64,000 nucleotides of DNA. It comes from CALGKJ01 sp049322695. Lineage in GTDB: Bacteria > Bacillota > Clostridia > Lutisporales > Lutisporaceae. The position numbers and the translations under genes were made by a program. The notes under the pieces were generated by a model, which was not told where the DNA came from, searched no databases, and saw only the letters and a list, made by a program, of their open reading frames with translations. Every line of letters begins with the position of its first letter. Position 1 is the first letter of the stretch. Shown in pieces: positions 33,049-41,458 of the stretch. The stretch lies in contig JBMORW010000064.1 of NCBI GenBank assembly GCA_049322695.1, positions 62,001 to 126,000 on the forward strand, read 5' to 3'.

Positions 33049-34034
33049 TGAAAAAGAGAGGTAAGGGAATAGCATCAATATTCTATGGAACAGGCTATGG
33101 CAACGGCTTTCCTGATGTATCCAATGCTCGCGCCGAGCTCAGGGAGGATGGCAGAATATATGTATATGCAGGAGCTACAGAGGTAGGACAGGGAGCAAAG
33201 ACTGCACTCAGCCAGATAGCAGCAGAGGCTATGGGTGTAAGCCTGGAAGAAATAATACTTATAAATGAAGACACCAGCAAAACACCCGACTCAGGTACGG
33301 CAGCGGCCAGCAGGCAGACCTACAACACAGGCAACGGCATCAGAATTGCTTGTGAAAGCCTTAAGCAGGAGCTGCTTGAACTGGCAAAGGAAATGCTGGG
33401 CACCAACAGCACTGCAGGCTTACGCATAATAAGTGGTGCAGTTGAAGTAAGAGGTTTGCCGGACAAGAAAGCCACTTTTATAGAGCTTTATAAAGAAGCA
33501 TTAAAAACAAACAGAAGTCTGAAGATAGACAGGACCTTTACTGCCCACAGTGTGAGGATGGATGATGAAACAGGACAGGGAGCGCCTTACTGGCCTTATA
33601 CCTTTGCTACCTATTGTGTTGAGGTAGAGGTAGACACGGAAACAGGCAAGGTGGATGTACTCAAGGCTGTATGTGCACAGGATGTAGGCAGAGCTGTCAA
33701 CCCAACTCTTATAGAGGGACAGATAGAAGGCGGCTTTGCGATGGGGATGAGCTGGACACTGTATGAGGATCTGGGTCTTAAAGACGGCAGAATCAAAAAC
33801 GATAATTTCTCAAACTATATTATACCTACATCTTTGGATATGCCAGAGATAAAGAATATTATCATAGAAGATCCGGAATCCACAGCACCCTTTGGGGCAA
33901 AGGGAATAGGGGAGCCGGTTATGCTTGCAGCCATGCCTGCAATACTCAATGCAATATATGATGCAACGGGAGTGAGGGTTACAAAGCTTCCGGCAAGCCC
34001 GCAGGAAATTGTAAGGCTGATAAATGAAAAGTAA
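33048..34034 (+). CDS. Molybdenum hydroxylase, C-terminal half of the split catalytic subunit
   Basis: This 328-residue protein supplies the second half of the catalytic subunit. It has VYAGATEVGQGAKTALSQ near residue 42, SGTAAASRQTYNTGNGI, and AVNPTLIEGQIEGGFAMG. The active-site base Glu is in FGAKGIGEPVM near residue 288. ATG 33048 overlaps the upstream TAA and follows a GGGGGTG site, suggesting coupled translation. Substrates could be hypoxanthine, xanthine, urate or nicotinate-like heterocycles; purine context favours hypoxanthine/purine to xanthine or the reverse reduction of urate. Confidence 0.93.
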   Translation: MKKRGKGIASIFYGTGYGNGFPDVSNARAELREDGRIYVYAGATEVGQGAKTALSQIAAEAMGVSLEEIILINEDTSKTPDSGTAAASRQTYNTGNGIRIACESLKQELLELAKEMLGTNSTAGLRIISGAVEVRGLPDKKATFIELYKEALKTNRSLKIDRTFTAHSVRMDDETGQGAPYWPYTFATYCVEVEVDTETGKVDVLKAVCAQDVGRAVNPTLIEGQIEGGFAMGMSWTLYEDLGLKDGRIKNDNFSNYIIPTSLDMPEIKNIIIEDPESTAPFGAKGIGEPVMLAAMPAILNAIYDATGVRVTKLPASPQEIVRLINEK

Positions 34035-34058
34035 TGTTTACTTTAAGGAGGTGTCTTA

Positions 34059-35777
34059 GTGAGAGATATCATAATGGCAATGATAGACGTTGCCACCGGC
34101 AGAATGAAGGCACAGCTTGTTTTCAAGAATATTAATCTAATAAATGTATTTACCGGAGAGATATATAAGACTGATGTAGCAGTACATGACGGTTATATAG
34201 CGGGCATCGGAGAATATCAAGGTGCCGTAGAGCTGGATATGGAGGGCAAATACCTTTGTCCCGGCTTTATAGATGGACACGTGCACATAGAATCCTCTCT
34301 TGTTACTCCGGGAGAGTTTGCCAAGGCAGTAGTTGCACGCGGTACAACTGCAGTAATAGCTGACCCTCATGAAATAGCCAATGTAAAGGGTATATCAGGT
34401 ATCAAGTATATGATAGAGGGAGCGGAAAATATTCCGCTGGATGTGCACATAATGCTTCCATCCTGCGTACCTGCCACACCCTTTGAAAATGCAGGCAGTG
34501 TACTTAAGGCAGAGGACCTTCTGGAGCTCATCAACCATCCGAGAGTATTGGGCTTGGGAGAGCTGATGGATTTTCCGAATATCATAGGCTGTGAAAAATC
34601 CGTCATAAATAAGATAGTAATGGCAAAGAACATGCACAAATACATGGATGGTCATGCGCCTGGCATAAGCGGCAAGGACCTCAACGGCTACATACTACCG
34701 GGTGTAAGAACAGAGCATGAATGCTCCACTGCAGAGGAAGCCATGGAAAGGCTGAGACTGGGCATGCATATCATGTTCAGGGAGGGCTCGGCAGCACGCA
34801 ATGTTGTAGGTCTGATACCTGCACTCAACGACAGTACCTTCAGCAGATGCATGTTCTGTACTGATGACAGGCATCCTGAGGATATATTGGTAGACGGTCA
34901 CATAGACAACAACATCAGGGTTGCAATAAAGCATGGTATAGACCCTGTAAAGGCTATACAGATGGCAACAATAAACGCTGCCCGCTGCTATAACCTTGAC
35001 AATGTGGGAGGCATTGCACCAGGCTACAAAGCCAACCTGGTAGTACTCAATAACCTGGAAAATGTAGAGGTTTATCAGGTCTATAAAAAAGGCAGGCTGG
35101 TAGCCCAGGAAGGCAAAGCGTTATTTGAAATAAAGAGTATTAATGACTCCAGAATGCGAAACTCAGTCAATATCAAGCCGCTTGCCGATAACTGCTTTGA
35201 TTTCAAGCATTTCAATGATACTATGAGAGTCATTGGTCTCATACCTCACTCTCTGGTAACCAATGACCTTAAGCTTGAGGTAATAAGGAGGGACAGAGGT
35301 TACTATACCAAGGATGGTGAGCAGCTCTTAAAGCTGGCAGTAATAGAAAGACATCATGCCACAGGCAACACAGGGCTTGCCCTTGTAAAAGGGATGGGAC
35401 TAAAAAACGGAGCCATTGCTTCATCGGTAGCCCATGATTCACACAATATAGTAGTTATAGGAGACAATGATGAGGATATGAAGCTTGCTGTGCAGCATCT
35501 CCAGCAAATAGGAGGAGGTATAGCAATAGCTGCACAGGGTGAAATAAAAGACTCCCTGGTGCTGCCTATAGCTGGGCTCATGAGTGACAAATCCCTGGAA
35601 GAAGTACAGGATAAGCTGGAAGCAATGTTGAAGGTAGCCTACGGCATGGGAATATCCAGAGACTATGACCCATTCATGACACTGGCATTCCTTGCACTGC
35701 CTGTTATACCTGAGCTGAAGCTTACCGACCTAGGTCTATTTGATGTAGTAAACTTCAAATTTGTAGAACAAAGATAA
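34059..35777 (+). CDS. ade: Adenine deaminase, canonical
   Basis: This 572-residue enzyme deaminates adenine to hypoxanthine. All classical motifs are present: DGHVHIESSLVTP (His74, His76), ADPHEIAN, GLGELMDFP, DGHAPG (His199), EHECST (His220), MFREGSAARN and CTDDRHPED, plus the C-terminal SVAHDSHNIVVIG domain. It differs clearly from the paralogue at 25,542, which lacks the DGH His. GTG 34059 follows AAGGAGGTG. It ends the hydroxylase operon and is followed by a strong terminator. Confidence 0.96.
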   Translation: MRDIIMAMIDVATGRMKAQLVFKNINLINVFTGEIYKTDVAVHDGYIAGIGEYQGAVELDMEGKYLCPGFIDGHVHIESSLVTPGEFAKAVVARGTTAVIADPHEIANVKGISGIKYMIEGAENIPLDVHIMLPSCVPATPFENAGSVLKAEDLLELINHPRVLGLGELMDFPNIIGCEKSVINKIVMAKNMHKYMDGHAPGISGKDLNGYILPGVRTEHECSTAEEAMERLRLGMHIMFREGSAARNVVGLIPALNDSTFSRCMFCTDDRHPEDILVDGHIDNNIRVAIKHGIDPVKAIQMATINAARCYNLDNVGGIAPGYKANLVVLNNLENVEVYQVYKKGRLVAQEGKALFEIKSINDSRMRNSVNIKPLADNCFDFKHFNDTMRVIGLIPHSLVTNDLKLEVIRRDRGYYTKDGEQLLKLAVIERHHATGNTGLALVKGMGLKNGAIASSVAHDSHNIVVIGDNDEDMKLAVQHLQQIGGGIAIAAQGEIKDSLVLPIAGLMSDKSLEEVQDKLEAMLKVAYGMGISRDYDPFMTLAFLALPVIPELKLTDLGLFDVVNFKFVEQR

Positions 35778-35794
35778 TACAACAGCTGTTCATG

Positions 35795-35838
35795 ATAGTT
35801 TTATATGGGAGGCATTCTCCCATGTAAAACTATTTTTA
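35795..35838 (+). terminator. Intrinsic terminator of the purine island
   Basis: ATAGTTTTATATGGGAG and CTCCCATGTAAAACTAT flank GCATT, followed by TTTTAAT. One internal mismatch. Confidence 0.85.
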
Positions 35839-35953
35839 ATCTGACAGTTAAATATGTTATTATAATACAGTACAATAAATTTACAAACTCAGGAATCATC
35901 TGGGGGCGTATATTTTTTGTTTGCTATAAGGAATATATTTTGGAGGTAAAGGG

Positions 35954-36484
35954 ATGAATCTGGAATTACTTAGACAGGACATTGCTAAAAAGCAGAAGAA
36001 AGGCTTACACTTCATATTGGCTTCGATTATAATCTGGGCAGCGCTTTTATATGTTCATTCTACATCACTGCCAATATTAACAAAGAACTTCTATACCTTC
36101 TGCTGTACAGCACCCTTGGTGCCCCTGGCATTTCTGATTTCTAAGCTTATTAAGGTGGAGTTTTCAAATAAAGATAACCCACTATCAAATCTGGGTATAT
36201 TGTTTTCAACGAATCAGCTGCTTTATTTGTTGATTGCCATGTGGGTATACTCTGCTGTTCCTGAGAAAATGCTGATGGTGATAACCATGATATTTGGTGC
36301 TCACTTGCTGCCCTATGGCTGGCTCTACAAATCAAAAAGCTATATCGCATTTTCTGTAACAGTACCAATATTGGCATTGGTTATCGGGCATAGATATGAG
36401 ACATATGTTCTTGCCCTTGTAATGCTAGCAGTTGAAGTGATATTCAGCTGTATACTATATATTGAGAATAAGAGAATGAACTGA
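35954..36484 (+). CDS. Small integral membrane protein
   Basis: This 176-residue protein has about five hydrophobic segments (starting near residues 20, 46, 84, 105 and 135) and a basic N-terminus (DIAKKQKKG). It resembles DUF7010-type membrane proteins in layout, a tentative match from memory. TTGGAGG precedes ATG 35954. It stands alone between terminators at 35,795 and 36,520 and just before the integrase, with no visible functional link to either side. Confidence 0.65.
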   Translation: MNLELLRQDIAKKQKKGLHFILASIIIWAALLYVHSTSLPILTKNFYTFCCTAPLVPLAFLISKLIKVEFSNKDNPLSNLGILFSTNQLLYLLIAMWVYSAVPEKMLMVITMIFGAHLLPYGWLYKSKSYIAFSVTVPILALVIGHRYETYVLALVMLAVEVIFSCILYIENKRMN

Positions 36485-36519
36485 TTATTTGAATAATAAA
36501 GAAATGTTTGCTTCTGCTT

Positions 36520-36556
36520 AATCAGATGGGGAATAACCTTATCTGATTATTTTTTG
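36520..36556 (+). terminator. Intrinsic terminator before the integrase
   Basis: AATCAGAT (36,520-36,527) pairs with ATCTGATT (36,541-36,548), followed by ATTTTTTG. Confidence 0.85.
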
Positions 36557-36679
36557 TGCGAAAAAACTCGAAAAATGTCAAACGATTGTTGCTATTATAA
36601 GCATAATTATAGTTAAATATTATGAGTAAATAATGTATAATTATGTAAGCAACAGTGACTTGGTGGAAGGAGGTATACA

Positions 36680-37789
36680 ATGTCTATATCGGTTTTTAAA
36701 AAGAATGATGAAGAATTGATACTGTCCTTTATATATGATGAAGAATATGTTCAGAAAATCAGAACTATAAGAGGCAGACAATGGGATCCTCGAAACAAAG
36801 TCTGGACAATCCCAAACAGCAAAGATTCACTGAACCAATTGACAAAACTTTTTGGGGCAAACCAGGTAATATTCAGAAAGAGTACAAGCAAAGAAGCTTC
36901 AGATAATCATTCAGATGCAAATGGCTGGGAAAAGGCATTATTGGACGAAATGAAAAGCAAGCTCATACTTAAGGGTTACAGCTTCAGAACCAGGGATGCA
37001 TACATAGGGCACATATCAAGGCTAGTTTCTCATTTTGCTGCTCATCCTCATGAACTTAACAGTACTCACATAGATAGTTATCTTGTGACCTTACTGGATA
37101 TAAAAGAGGATTCTCATTCTTATGTCAATCAAGCTGTAAGTGCCATAAAATTTCTATACAGACATGTGTTGAACAGAGGTGATGTGGTAGTAAAACTTTC
37201 AAGGCCGAAAAGAGAGAAAAAGCTTCCTGAAGTCTTAAGTCGTGAAGAAGTGGTACAGATTCTGAATGGCACTGAAAATCTTAAGCATAGAGCAATGCTT
37301 TACCTAACTTATTCCGCCGGATTAAGAGTGGGAGAGCTTGTAAGATTGAGAGTTACCGATATTGATAGCAAAAGAAATATGATTCACATAGTACAGGGGA
37401 AAGGAAAAAAGGACAGGTATACATTGCTGTCTCAAACATCCTTAGAGATTCTTAGACAATATGTAAAAAAGTACAGACCTGACGAGTGGCTCTTTCCAAG
37501 CCAGGATTACAAAGGACATCTGACAGAACGTACAGCCCAAAGAGTATTTGAAAACGCAAAAAAAGCAGTAGGAATAAAAAAAGATGTATCAATACACACG
37601 CTTAGGCATTCTTTTGCAACGCACTTGTTGGAAAACGGTGTTGATCTAAGATATATCCAAGAGCTTCTCGGGCATGTAAACAGCAGTACGACTGAAATAT
37701 ACACTCATGTCTCAGAGAAGAACATCAGGCAGATTCAAAGTCCACTGGATAGACTTATCAGCATTACGGAACTGAAAAAAGGCGACTAA
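36680..37789 (+). CDS. Tyrosine recombinase, presumed cassette integrase (non-canonical)
   Basis: This 369-residue protein has all catalytic residues of tyrosine recombinases: Arg216 (SAGLRVGEL), Lys243 (GKGKKDR), His306 and Arg309 (HTLRHSFATH), His332 (LGHVNSSTT) and Tyr341 (EIYTHV), then the IQSPLD tail also seen in integron integrases. Residues about 80-170 are a SAM-like core-binding domain. An extra N-terminal domain (residues 1-70) contains IRGRQWDPRNKVWTIP, resembling the HARP-like fold of some other recombinases. The interval between the Lys and the HxxR motif is about 30 residues shorter than in IntI1 and lacks the IntI-specific additional domain. It is transcribed towards the cassette array beginning 105 bp downstream. 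AAGGAGG precedes ATG 36680. Confidence 0.93.
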   Translation: MSISVFKKNDEELILSFIYDEEYVQKIRTIRGRQWDPRNKVWTIPNSKDSLNQLTKLFGANQVIFRKSTSKEASDNHSDANGWEKALLDEMKSKLILKGYSFRTRDAYIGHISRLVSHFAAHPHELNSTHIDSYLVTLLDIKEDSHSYVNQAVSAIKFLYRHVLNRGDVVVKLSRPKREKKLPEVLSREEVVQILNGTENLKHRAMLYLTYSAGLRVGELVRLRVTDIDSKRNMIHIVQGKGKKDRYTLLSQTSLEILRQYVKKYRPDEWLFPSQDYKGHLTERTAQRVFENAKKAVGIKKDVSIHTLRHSFATHLLENGVDLRYIQELLGHVNSSTTEIYTHVSEKNIRQIQSPLDRLISITELKKGD

Positions 37790-37900
37790 TCACACATAGG
37801 CATTACATACACATAGAGATTTACATTAACGACACAACGTCGGATACAACACAATTTATTATGTATTTGCGACATTTAGTCACAAATACATACGTTAGGC
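37790..37900 (+). other. Putative attI-type primary recombination site
   Basis: The stretch between the integrase and the first cassette ends in GTTAGGC (37,894-37,900), matching the GTTRRRY core. A perfect 10-bp inverted repeat, TATGTATTTG (37,860-37,869) and CAAATACATA (37,883-37,892), abuts the crossover point. ACGACACAACGTCGG upstream may be a further arm. There is no R'' or central attC arm, as expected of attI rather than attC. Function is inferred from position. Confidence 0.6.
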
Positions 37901-37917
37901 GCAATTTGGCGTTTCTT

Positions 37918-37935
37918 CCGGGCATCCATGCCCGG
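37918..37935 (+). repeat. 5' cassette hairpin (H5) of cassette 1
   Basis: CCGGGC, loop ATCCAT, GCCCGG, then TTTTATAA. This is the first member of the H5 hairpin family that follows almost every attC; the stem varies from cassette to cassette while the loop stays close to GTCCT/ATCCAT. Confidence 0.8.
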
Positions 37936-37982
37936 TTTTATAAGCACATATGAAAGAATTACTATATCAAGGGAGAATATAT

Positions 37983-38555
37983 ATGAAGATAGTTGGTATG
38001 AATTTTAGTTCGCGCAAGGATGGGAATTGTTTCGACTGCGTAGATTATTGTCTCAAGCAATATGAAAAGCTGGGACATCATACTGAAGTGCTTAACTTTT
38101 TCGATTATCAAATAACACCATGTGGATTATGTGGATATCAATGCTTTCAGAAAGAACAATGTATCAAAGCTGATGATGCCAGTAAACTTTTTGAGAAGTT
38201 AATTGATTCGGATATTATAATAAGTGCAATTCCAACATTTAGAGGTCATTTAGCATCATCATACTTTATTTTATCTGAGAGAGGACAAGGGGTCTTTAGG
38301 AAGTCATTTGATTATGACAAGGATTATCTAAGAAAGATAAATCTAATTGTGATAGGAAACTTATCATCTGGTGCTGATATGGCACTCCATGAAGCATTTT
38401 ATGACTTTACCAATAAGGATTTTTATCCAGAGAGTGTATTATTATCTTCGAGAGAGTATGGTAGAAGGTCAATTAAGGGTGATTTAATTGAAGATGAATT
38501 AGTAAGAAATAAGTTAGATAAGTATGTGAACACTATGATAAGTAAATATATTTAA
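37983..38555 (+). CDS. Flavodoxin-fold NAD(P)H-dependent FMN reductase-like protein (cassette 1)
   Basis: This 190-residue protein has a flavodoxin-like fold: GMNFSSRKDGNCFDCVDYCL resembles the FMN phosphate loop of the iron-sulfur flavoprotein/FMN reductase family, followed by CGLCGYQCFQKEQC, a four-cysteine segment at the place where related flavoproteins bind an Fe-S cluster. IISAIPTFRGHLASSYF is the middle flavin-contact region. Electron transfer or quinone/nitro reduction is possible; the substrate is unknown. ATG 37983 follows AAGGGAG. It is the first and presumably most recently inserted cassette. Confidence 0.8.
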   Translation: MKIVGMNFSSRKDGNCFDCVDYCLKQYEKLGHHTEVLNFFDYQITPCGLCGYQCFQKEQCIKADDASKLFEKLIDSDIIISAIPTFRGHLASSYFILSERGQGVFRKSFDYDKDYLRKINLIVIGNLSSGADMALHEAFYDFTNKDFYPESVLLSSREYGRRSIKGDLIEDELVRNKLDKYVNTMISKYI

Positions 38556-38602
38556 GAAGTTGGCATCCATGCCAACCGCTGAAGCTAGGGTCGCCAAACT
38601 GC

Positions 38603-38774
38603 GCCTAACAATGCATTTGCGCTGACGGGCAGAAGTAAGTGCAAGCCAGTATGCGCACTTGCCACACTCCGCTCACTAACCGAGTCGGACTGATTTCACT
38701 AAGAGCATGTGAACGAGCTCTAAGTTCAATCAGTCCTGTAAGTTCGCAGGCGTCGCAAACGCGCACCGTTCTAC
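38603..38774 (+). repeat. attC site 1
   Basis: R'' GCCTAAC and R' GTTCTAC, with a large extra arm (GTCGGACTGATT...AATCAGTCC) in the centre. The 3' hairpin of cassette 1 (H3) is at 38,559-38,576 (GTTGGC-ATCCAT-GCCAAC) and the H5 of cassette 2 at 38,793-38,809. CGCCAAACTGCGCCTAAC here is the near-exact inverse of the cassette 1 start at 37,894. Confidence 0.92.
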
Positions 38775-38918
38775 GAAAGATGATGCATATTGCCGGGCGT
38801 CCTGCCCGGATTTGTTTAGGTTTAGCGTTGTAGTATGTTTTTACTCATTAGTAGAATATGACGAAGTACTTATTATTTATATTTTGTACGTATAACGTAC
38901 ACGAATGGAGGAATAAAC

Positions 38919-39437
38919 TTGGTTGAACTTTGGGATATATTAGATAAAAACGGTAATGTAACAGGACGTGTTCACGAGCGTGGCAAGCCCATGAACAAAG
39001 GCGAATTTCACCTTGAGGTTTATGTTTGGATTGAGAATGACAACGGTGAATACCTTATATCGCAAAGGTCGCCGAACAAGACGTTCCCAAATATGTGGGA
39101 ATGTACGGGTGGAAATGCGGTTGCGGGCGATGATAGCTTGACTACGGCATTGAAAGAAGCAAAAGAAGAATTAGGTATTATTCTTGAGCCGCAGAACGGA
39201 CGAATGATTAAACATCACTTACCGTGTAGCGACGTTGAATGTCGCGGTTTGGCTGATGTTTGGTTATTTCGGCAAAATGTAGACATATCAACCGTAATTC
39301 TTGCTCCTGATGAAACCTGCAATGCAATGTGGGCAAGCCGTGATGAAATTAACCGTATGATTGACGAGGGAACATTCACAACATGGGAACAATATACATA
39401 CATTGACGAATTGTTTGAGGAAATTAAAATGGATTGA
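38919..39437 (+). CDS. Nudix hydrolase (cassette 2)
   Basis: This 172-residue protein has a slightly degenerate Nudix box, GNAVAGDDSLTTALKEAKEELGI, with Asp for the first Glu and Lys for the Arg but with the EExG metal-binding core intact (near residue 75). The opening VELWDILDKNGNVTGRVHERG is that of the IDI/YfcD-like Nudix group. It would cleave a nucleoside diphosphate-linked substrate. TTG 38919 follows GGAGG. Unlike most cassettes it has 140 bp of AT-rich leader that could hold its own promoter. Confidence 0.9.
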   Translation: MVELWDILDKNGNVTGRVHERGKPMNKGEFHLEVYVWIENDNGEYLISQRSPNKTFPNMWECTGGNAVAGDDSLTTALKEAKEELGIILEPQNGRMIKHHLPCSDVECRGLADVWLFRQNVDISTVILAPDETCNAMWASRDEINRMIDEGTFTTWEQYTYIDELFEEIKMD

Positions 39438-39849
39438 TGGATTGCACACAGTATAAGCATTTTTAGTACCAAACTACGCACAACATTTATAAATTGCGAA
39501 TTATAGGAGTTCTTAAGGCCGCAGCGTCCTTGCTGCTCTTGCTTTGCGGGGCATCATCCTTCGTAGAACAATGCATTCACGCTGTCGGGTGGAAGATGTA
39601 GAAGCAAGTAGCATCCGCACTACCACACTCCCTTCGCTAACCTAGACGGATTTGTCTTCGTTAAGAATTGCAGAAGCAACACTAAGACTCAGACAAATCC
39701 TGTAAGCTCAGGGGCGTCGTAGATGCGCACCGTTAGGTGACATCGGATGAGTTGTCCGCTCGTCCATGCGCGGTTTATAATTTCCATATAGAGTAAATAT
39801 CCACATAAATGATATAATATACTTATGAACATATAAGGTGGTGGAACTA
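39438..39849. other. Junction between cassettes 2 and 3
   Basis: These 412 bases hold the H3 hairpin of cassette 2, attC 2, the H5 hairpin of cassette 3 and an AT-rich leader. No gene is seen. Confidence 0.7.
39563..39738 (+). repeat. attC site 2
   Basis: R'' GTAGAAC, R' GTTAGGT, with an extra central arm. H3 at 39,521-39,536 (GCAGC-GTCCTT-GCTGC); H5 of cassette 3 at 39,756-39,773. GCATCATCCTTCGTAGAAC (39,551-39,569) is the inverse of the cassette 2 start GTTCTACGAAAGATGATGC with one mismatch. Confidence 0.93.
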
Positions 39850-40095
39850 ATGAAATGGGATGAAGTAAGAAAGATCTATCCAGATAAGTTTGTTAAGCTT
39901 CAAGTCCTTGAGTCACATATTGAGAATAACATTAGGTACATTGATGATATGGCAGTAATAAAAGCATATGAAGATGAAAAAGAAGCAACAAGAGAATTAG
40001 TGCGTGCTAAAGATGATATTATTGTTTTTCATACAGGAAAAGAAAAGATTGAAATCGAAATTAAGAATATCTTTGGATTTCGAGGTGCGATCTAA
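39850..40095 (+). CDS. Small protein paired with an aspartyl-protease-like gene (cassette 3)
   Basis: This 81-residue protein (MKWDEVRKIYPDKFVKL start) resembles the short partners commonly found just before clan AA protease-like genes in Firmicutes; I do not know a function. ATG 39850 follows GGTGG. Its last codon overlaps the start of the next frame (TAATG), so the two are coupled. A two-gene cassette implies they were acquired as a functional pair. Confidence 0.7.
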   Translation: MKWDEVRKIYPDKFVKLQVLESHIENNIRYIDDMAVIKAYEDEKEATRELVRAKDDIIVFHTGKEKIEIEIKNIFGFRGAI

Positions 40096-40481
40096 TGAAA
40101 GTTGAATTAAGGGATGGTCTCATATTTACATCTATGCAGATTACATTCAGAGGTATATCCAAAGATATAGATAATATTGTAATTGACACTGGAGCAGCAG
40201 AATCAATAATATCACCGGATGTAGTAGAAGATATTGGAATATTTGCTGAACCTCATGATAGTGTCAATTCATTCTATGGAGTAGGTGGAAGTTTGCACAA
40301 TTTTTTCTCTAAAAGCATTGAAACGGCTATGCTTGGTGATGTTAGTATCGGAGAAATCAAGATGGATTTTGGTGTTATTGACCCAAGAGGGTGAATAAAT
40401 GGACTGTTAGGTCTTGATTTGCTAATGAAAGTTGGAGCAATAATTGATTTAAATGAGATGTCTTTGAAAGTTAGTGTTTAG
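40095..40481 (+). pseudogene. Retropepsin-like aspartyl protease, interrupted by in-frame TGA (cassette 3)
   Basis: The protein begins MKVELRDGLIFTSMQITFRG and has IDTGAAESIISPDVVEDIGI, the DTGA active-site motif of clan AA retropepsin-like proteases near residue 33. At codon 100 an in-frame TGA (40,392-40,394) interrupts it. The frame then continues unchanged with INGLLGLDLLMKVGAIIDL, the second conserved motif of the family, to a TAG at 40,479-40,481, giving 128 codons. A single CGA-to-TGA or similar change is the simplest explanation. TGA read-through cannot be excluded, but I see no SECIS-like hairpin after it. Confidence 0.8.
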
Positions 40482-40528
40482 GAGCCGCCGTCCTTGGTGG
40501 CTTCTGAATTATGGGTCATCCGACGATC

Positions 40529-40621
40529 ACCTAACAATGCATCTACGTTGACAGCATAAAGCACACACCCTTCGCTAACCGAGAGTAAGCTCAGGGGCGT
40601 CGTGAATGCGTGACGTTATAA
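40529..40621 (+). repeat. attC site 3
   Basis: R'' ACCTAAC, R' GTTATAA, short centre. H3 at 40,482-40,503 (GAGCCGCC-GTCCTT-GGTGGCTT); H5 of cassette 4 at 40,639-40,657 (CCGCCAC-GTCCT-GTGGCGG). The cassette 3 ends 39,732-39,750 and 40,516-40,535 are inverted copies with a single bulge. Confidence 0.93.
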
Positions 40622-40761
40622 GAAATGGGTCGCAGAGACCGCCACGTCCTGTGGCGGATTGTATAAGTTTTTCTCTGAAGTTGCATAACAGTTTAATGTT
40701 ATGCAGTATTGTTAATTTATATAATGCACGTATTTTAATGAATTAGGATGGGGTTGATAAT

Positions 40762-41340
40762 TTGAACAAAGATAGAAATTGGACTGTATTGTTTGTAGGA
40801 GGGCCTTCGGGTACTGGAAAATCAAGACTTGCTTATGAAATAGCTAACTTTTATGGTGTAAATGTTTTGGAAGCAGATGATATTTACTTATCTATAAAAT
40901 CAGTCACGACGAAGGAAAATTTCCCGGCAATACATTATTGGGATACGGGTATAGACTGGAAAAACATTGGAGTTAGTGACAATGTAAACTGGCTTATAGA
41001 TGTTAGCAAAGAAATGGCACCTGTATTAAAAAAGCTTGCGAACAGGCATATTGAAGATAAATTACCTATCATTATTGAGGGCGATTTTATTTTTCCCGAA
41101 CTTACTGTATCATTTGATAATCCAGATATAAAATCAATTTTCATACAGGAATCAGATAAAAATCAAATATTACAGAATTATTTATCAAGAGAAGGTGGAG
41201 CTTTACAAGACTATAGAGCAGATATCAGTGTCGCATATGGTAAATGGCTATCAGGTTACTGTAAAAAATTGGGAGTTAAAGTAATTGATTCAAGACCGTG
41301 GAATACAGTATTAGAAAGGACTATAGAAAGTTTATTGTAG
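40762..41340 (+). CDS. P-loop kinase-like protein (cassette 4)
   Basis: This 192-residue protein has a Walker A GGPSGTGKSRL near residue 13, then VLEADDIYLSI, like the substrate-contact DxD of small-molecule kinases, and IIEGDFIFPE in the position of the second strand. It resembles adenylylsulfate or nucleoside-type kinases and antibiotic phosphotransferases of the P-loop class. The substrate is unknown. TTG 40762 follows GGATGGGG. A few bases of AT-rich leader precede it. Confidence 0.8.
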   Translation: MNKDRNWTVLFVGGPSGTGKSRLAYEIANFYGVNVLEADDIYLSIKSVTTKENFPAIHYWDTGIDWKNIGVSDNVNWLIDVSKEMAPVLKKLANRHIEDKLPIIIEGDFIFPELTVSFDNPDIKSIFIQESDKNQILQNYLSREGGALQDYRADISVAYGKWLSGYCKKLGVKVIDSRPWNTVLERTIESLL

Positions 41341-41458
41341 CTTTGAAATAAGCATTTTCAGTACCAATACTGCTGCACAATGTTTATAAAATGCTATATA
41401 GATATTTTAAAGGTCGCAGCGTCCATGCTGCTCTTGTCTCTGTGGGACGCCCCATATC

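Noticed and set aside
36680..37789. Prophage or ICE integrase
   Set aside because: No phage or conjugation genes and no direct-repeat att sites are seen nearby, while attC junctions begin immediately downstream. The bystander possibility is kept in the findings.
40392..40430. Selenocysteine insertion at the TGA of the protease-like gene
   Set aside because: No SECIS-like hairpin follows the TGA, and family members do not have a Cys-type catalytic residue at this point as far as I recall.
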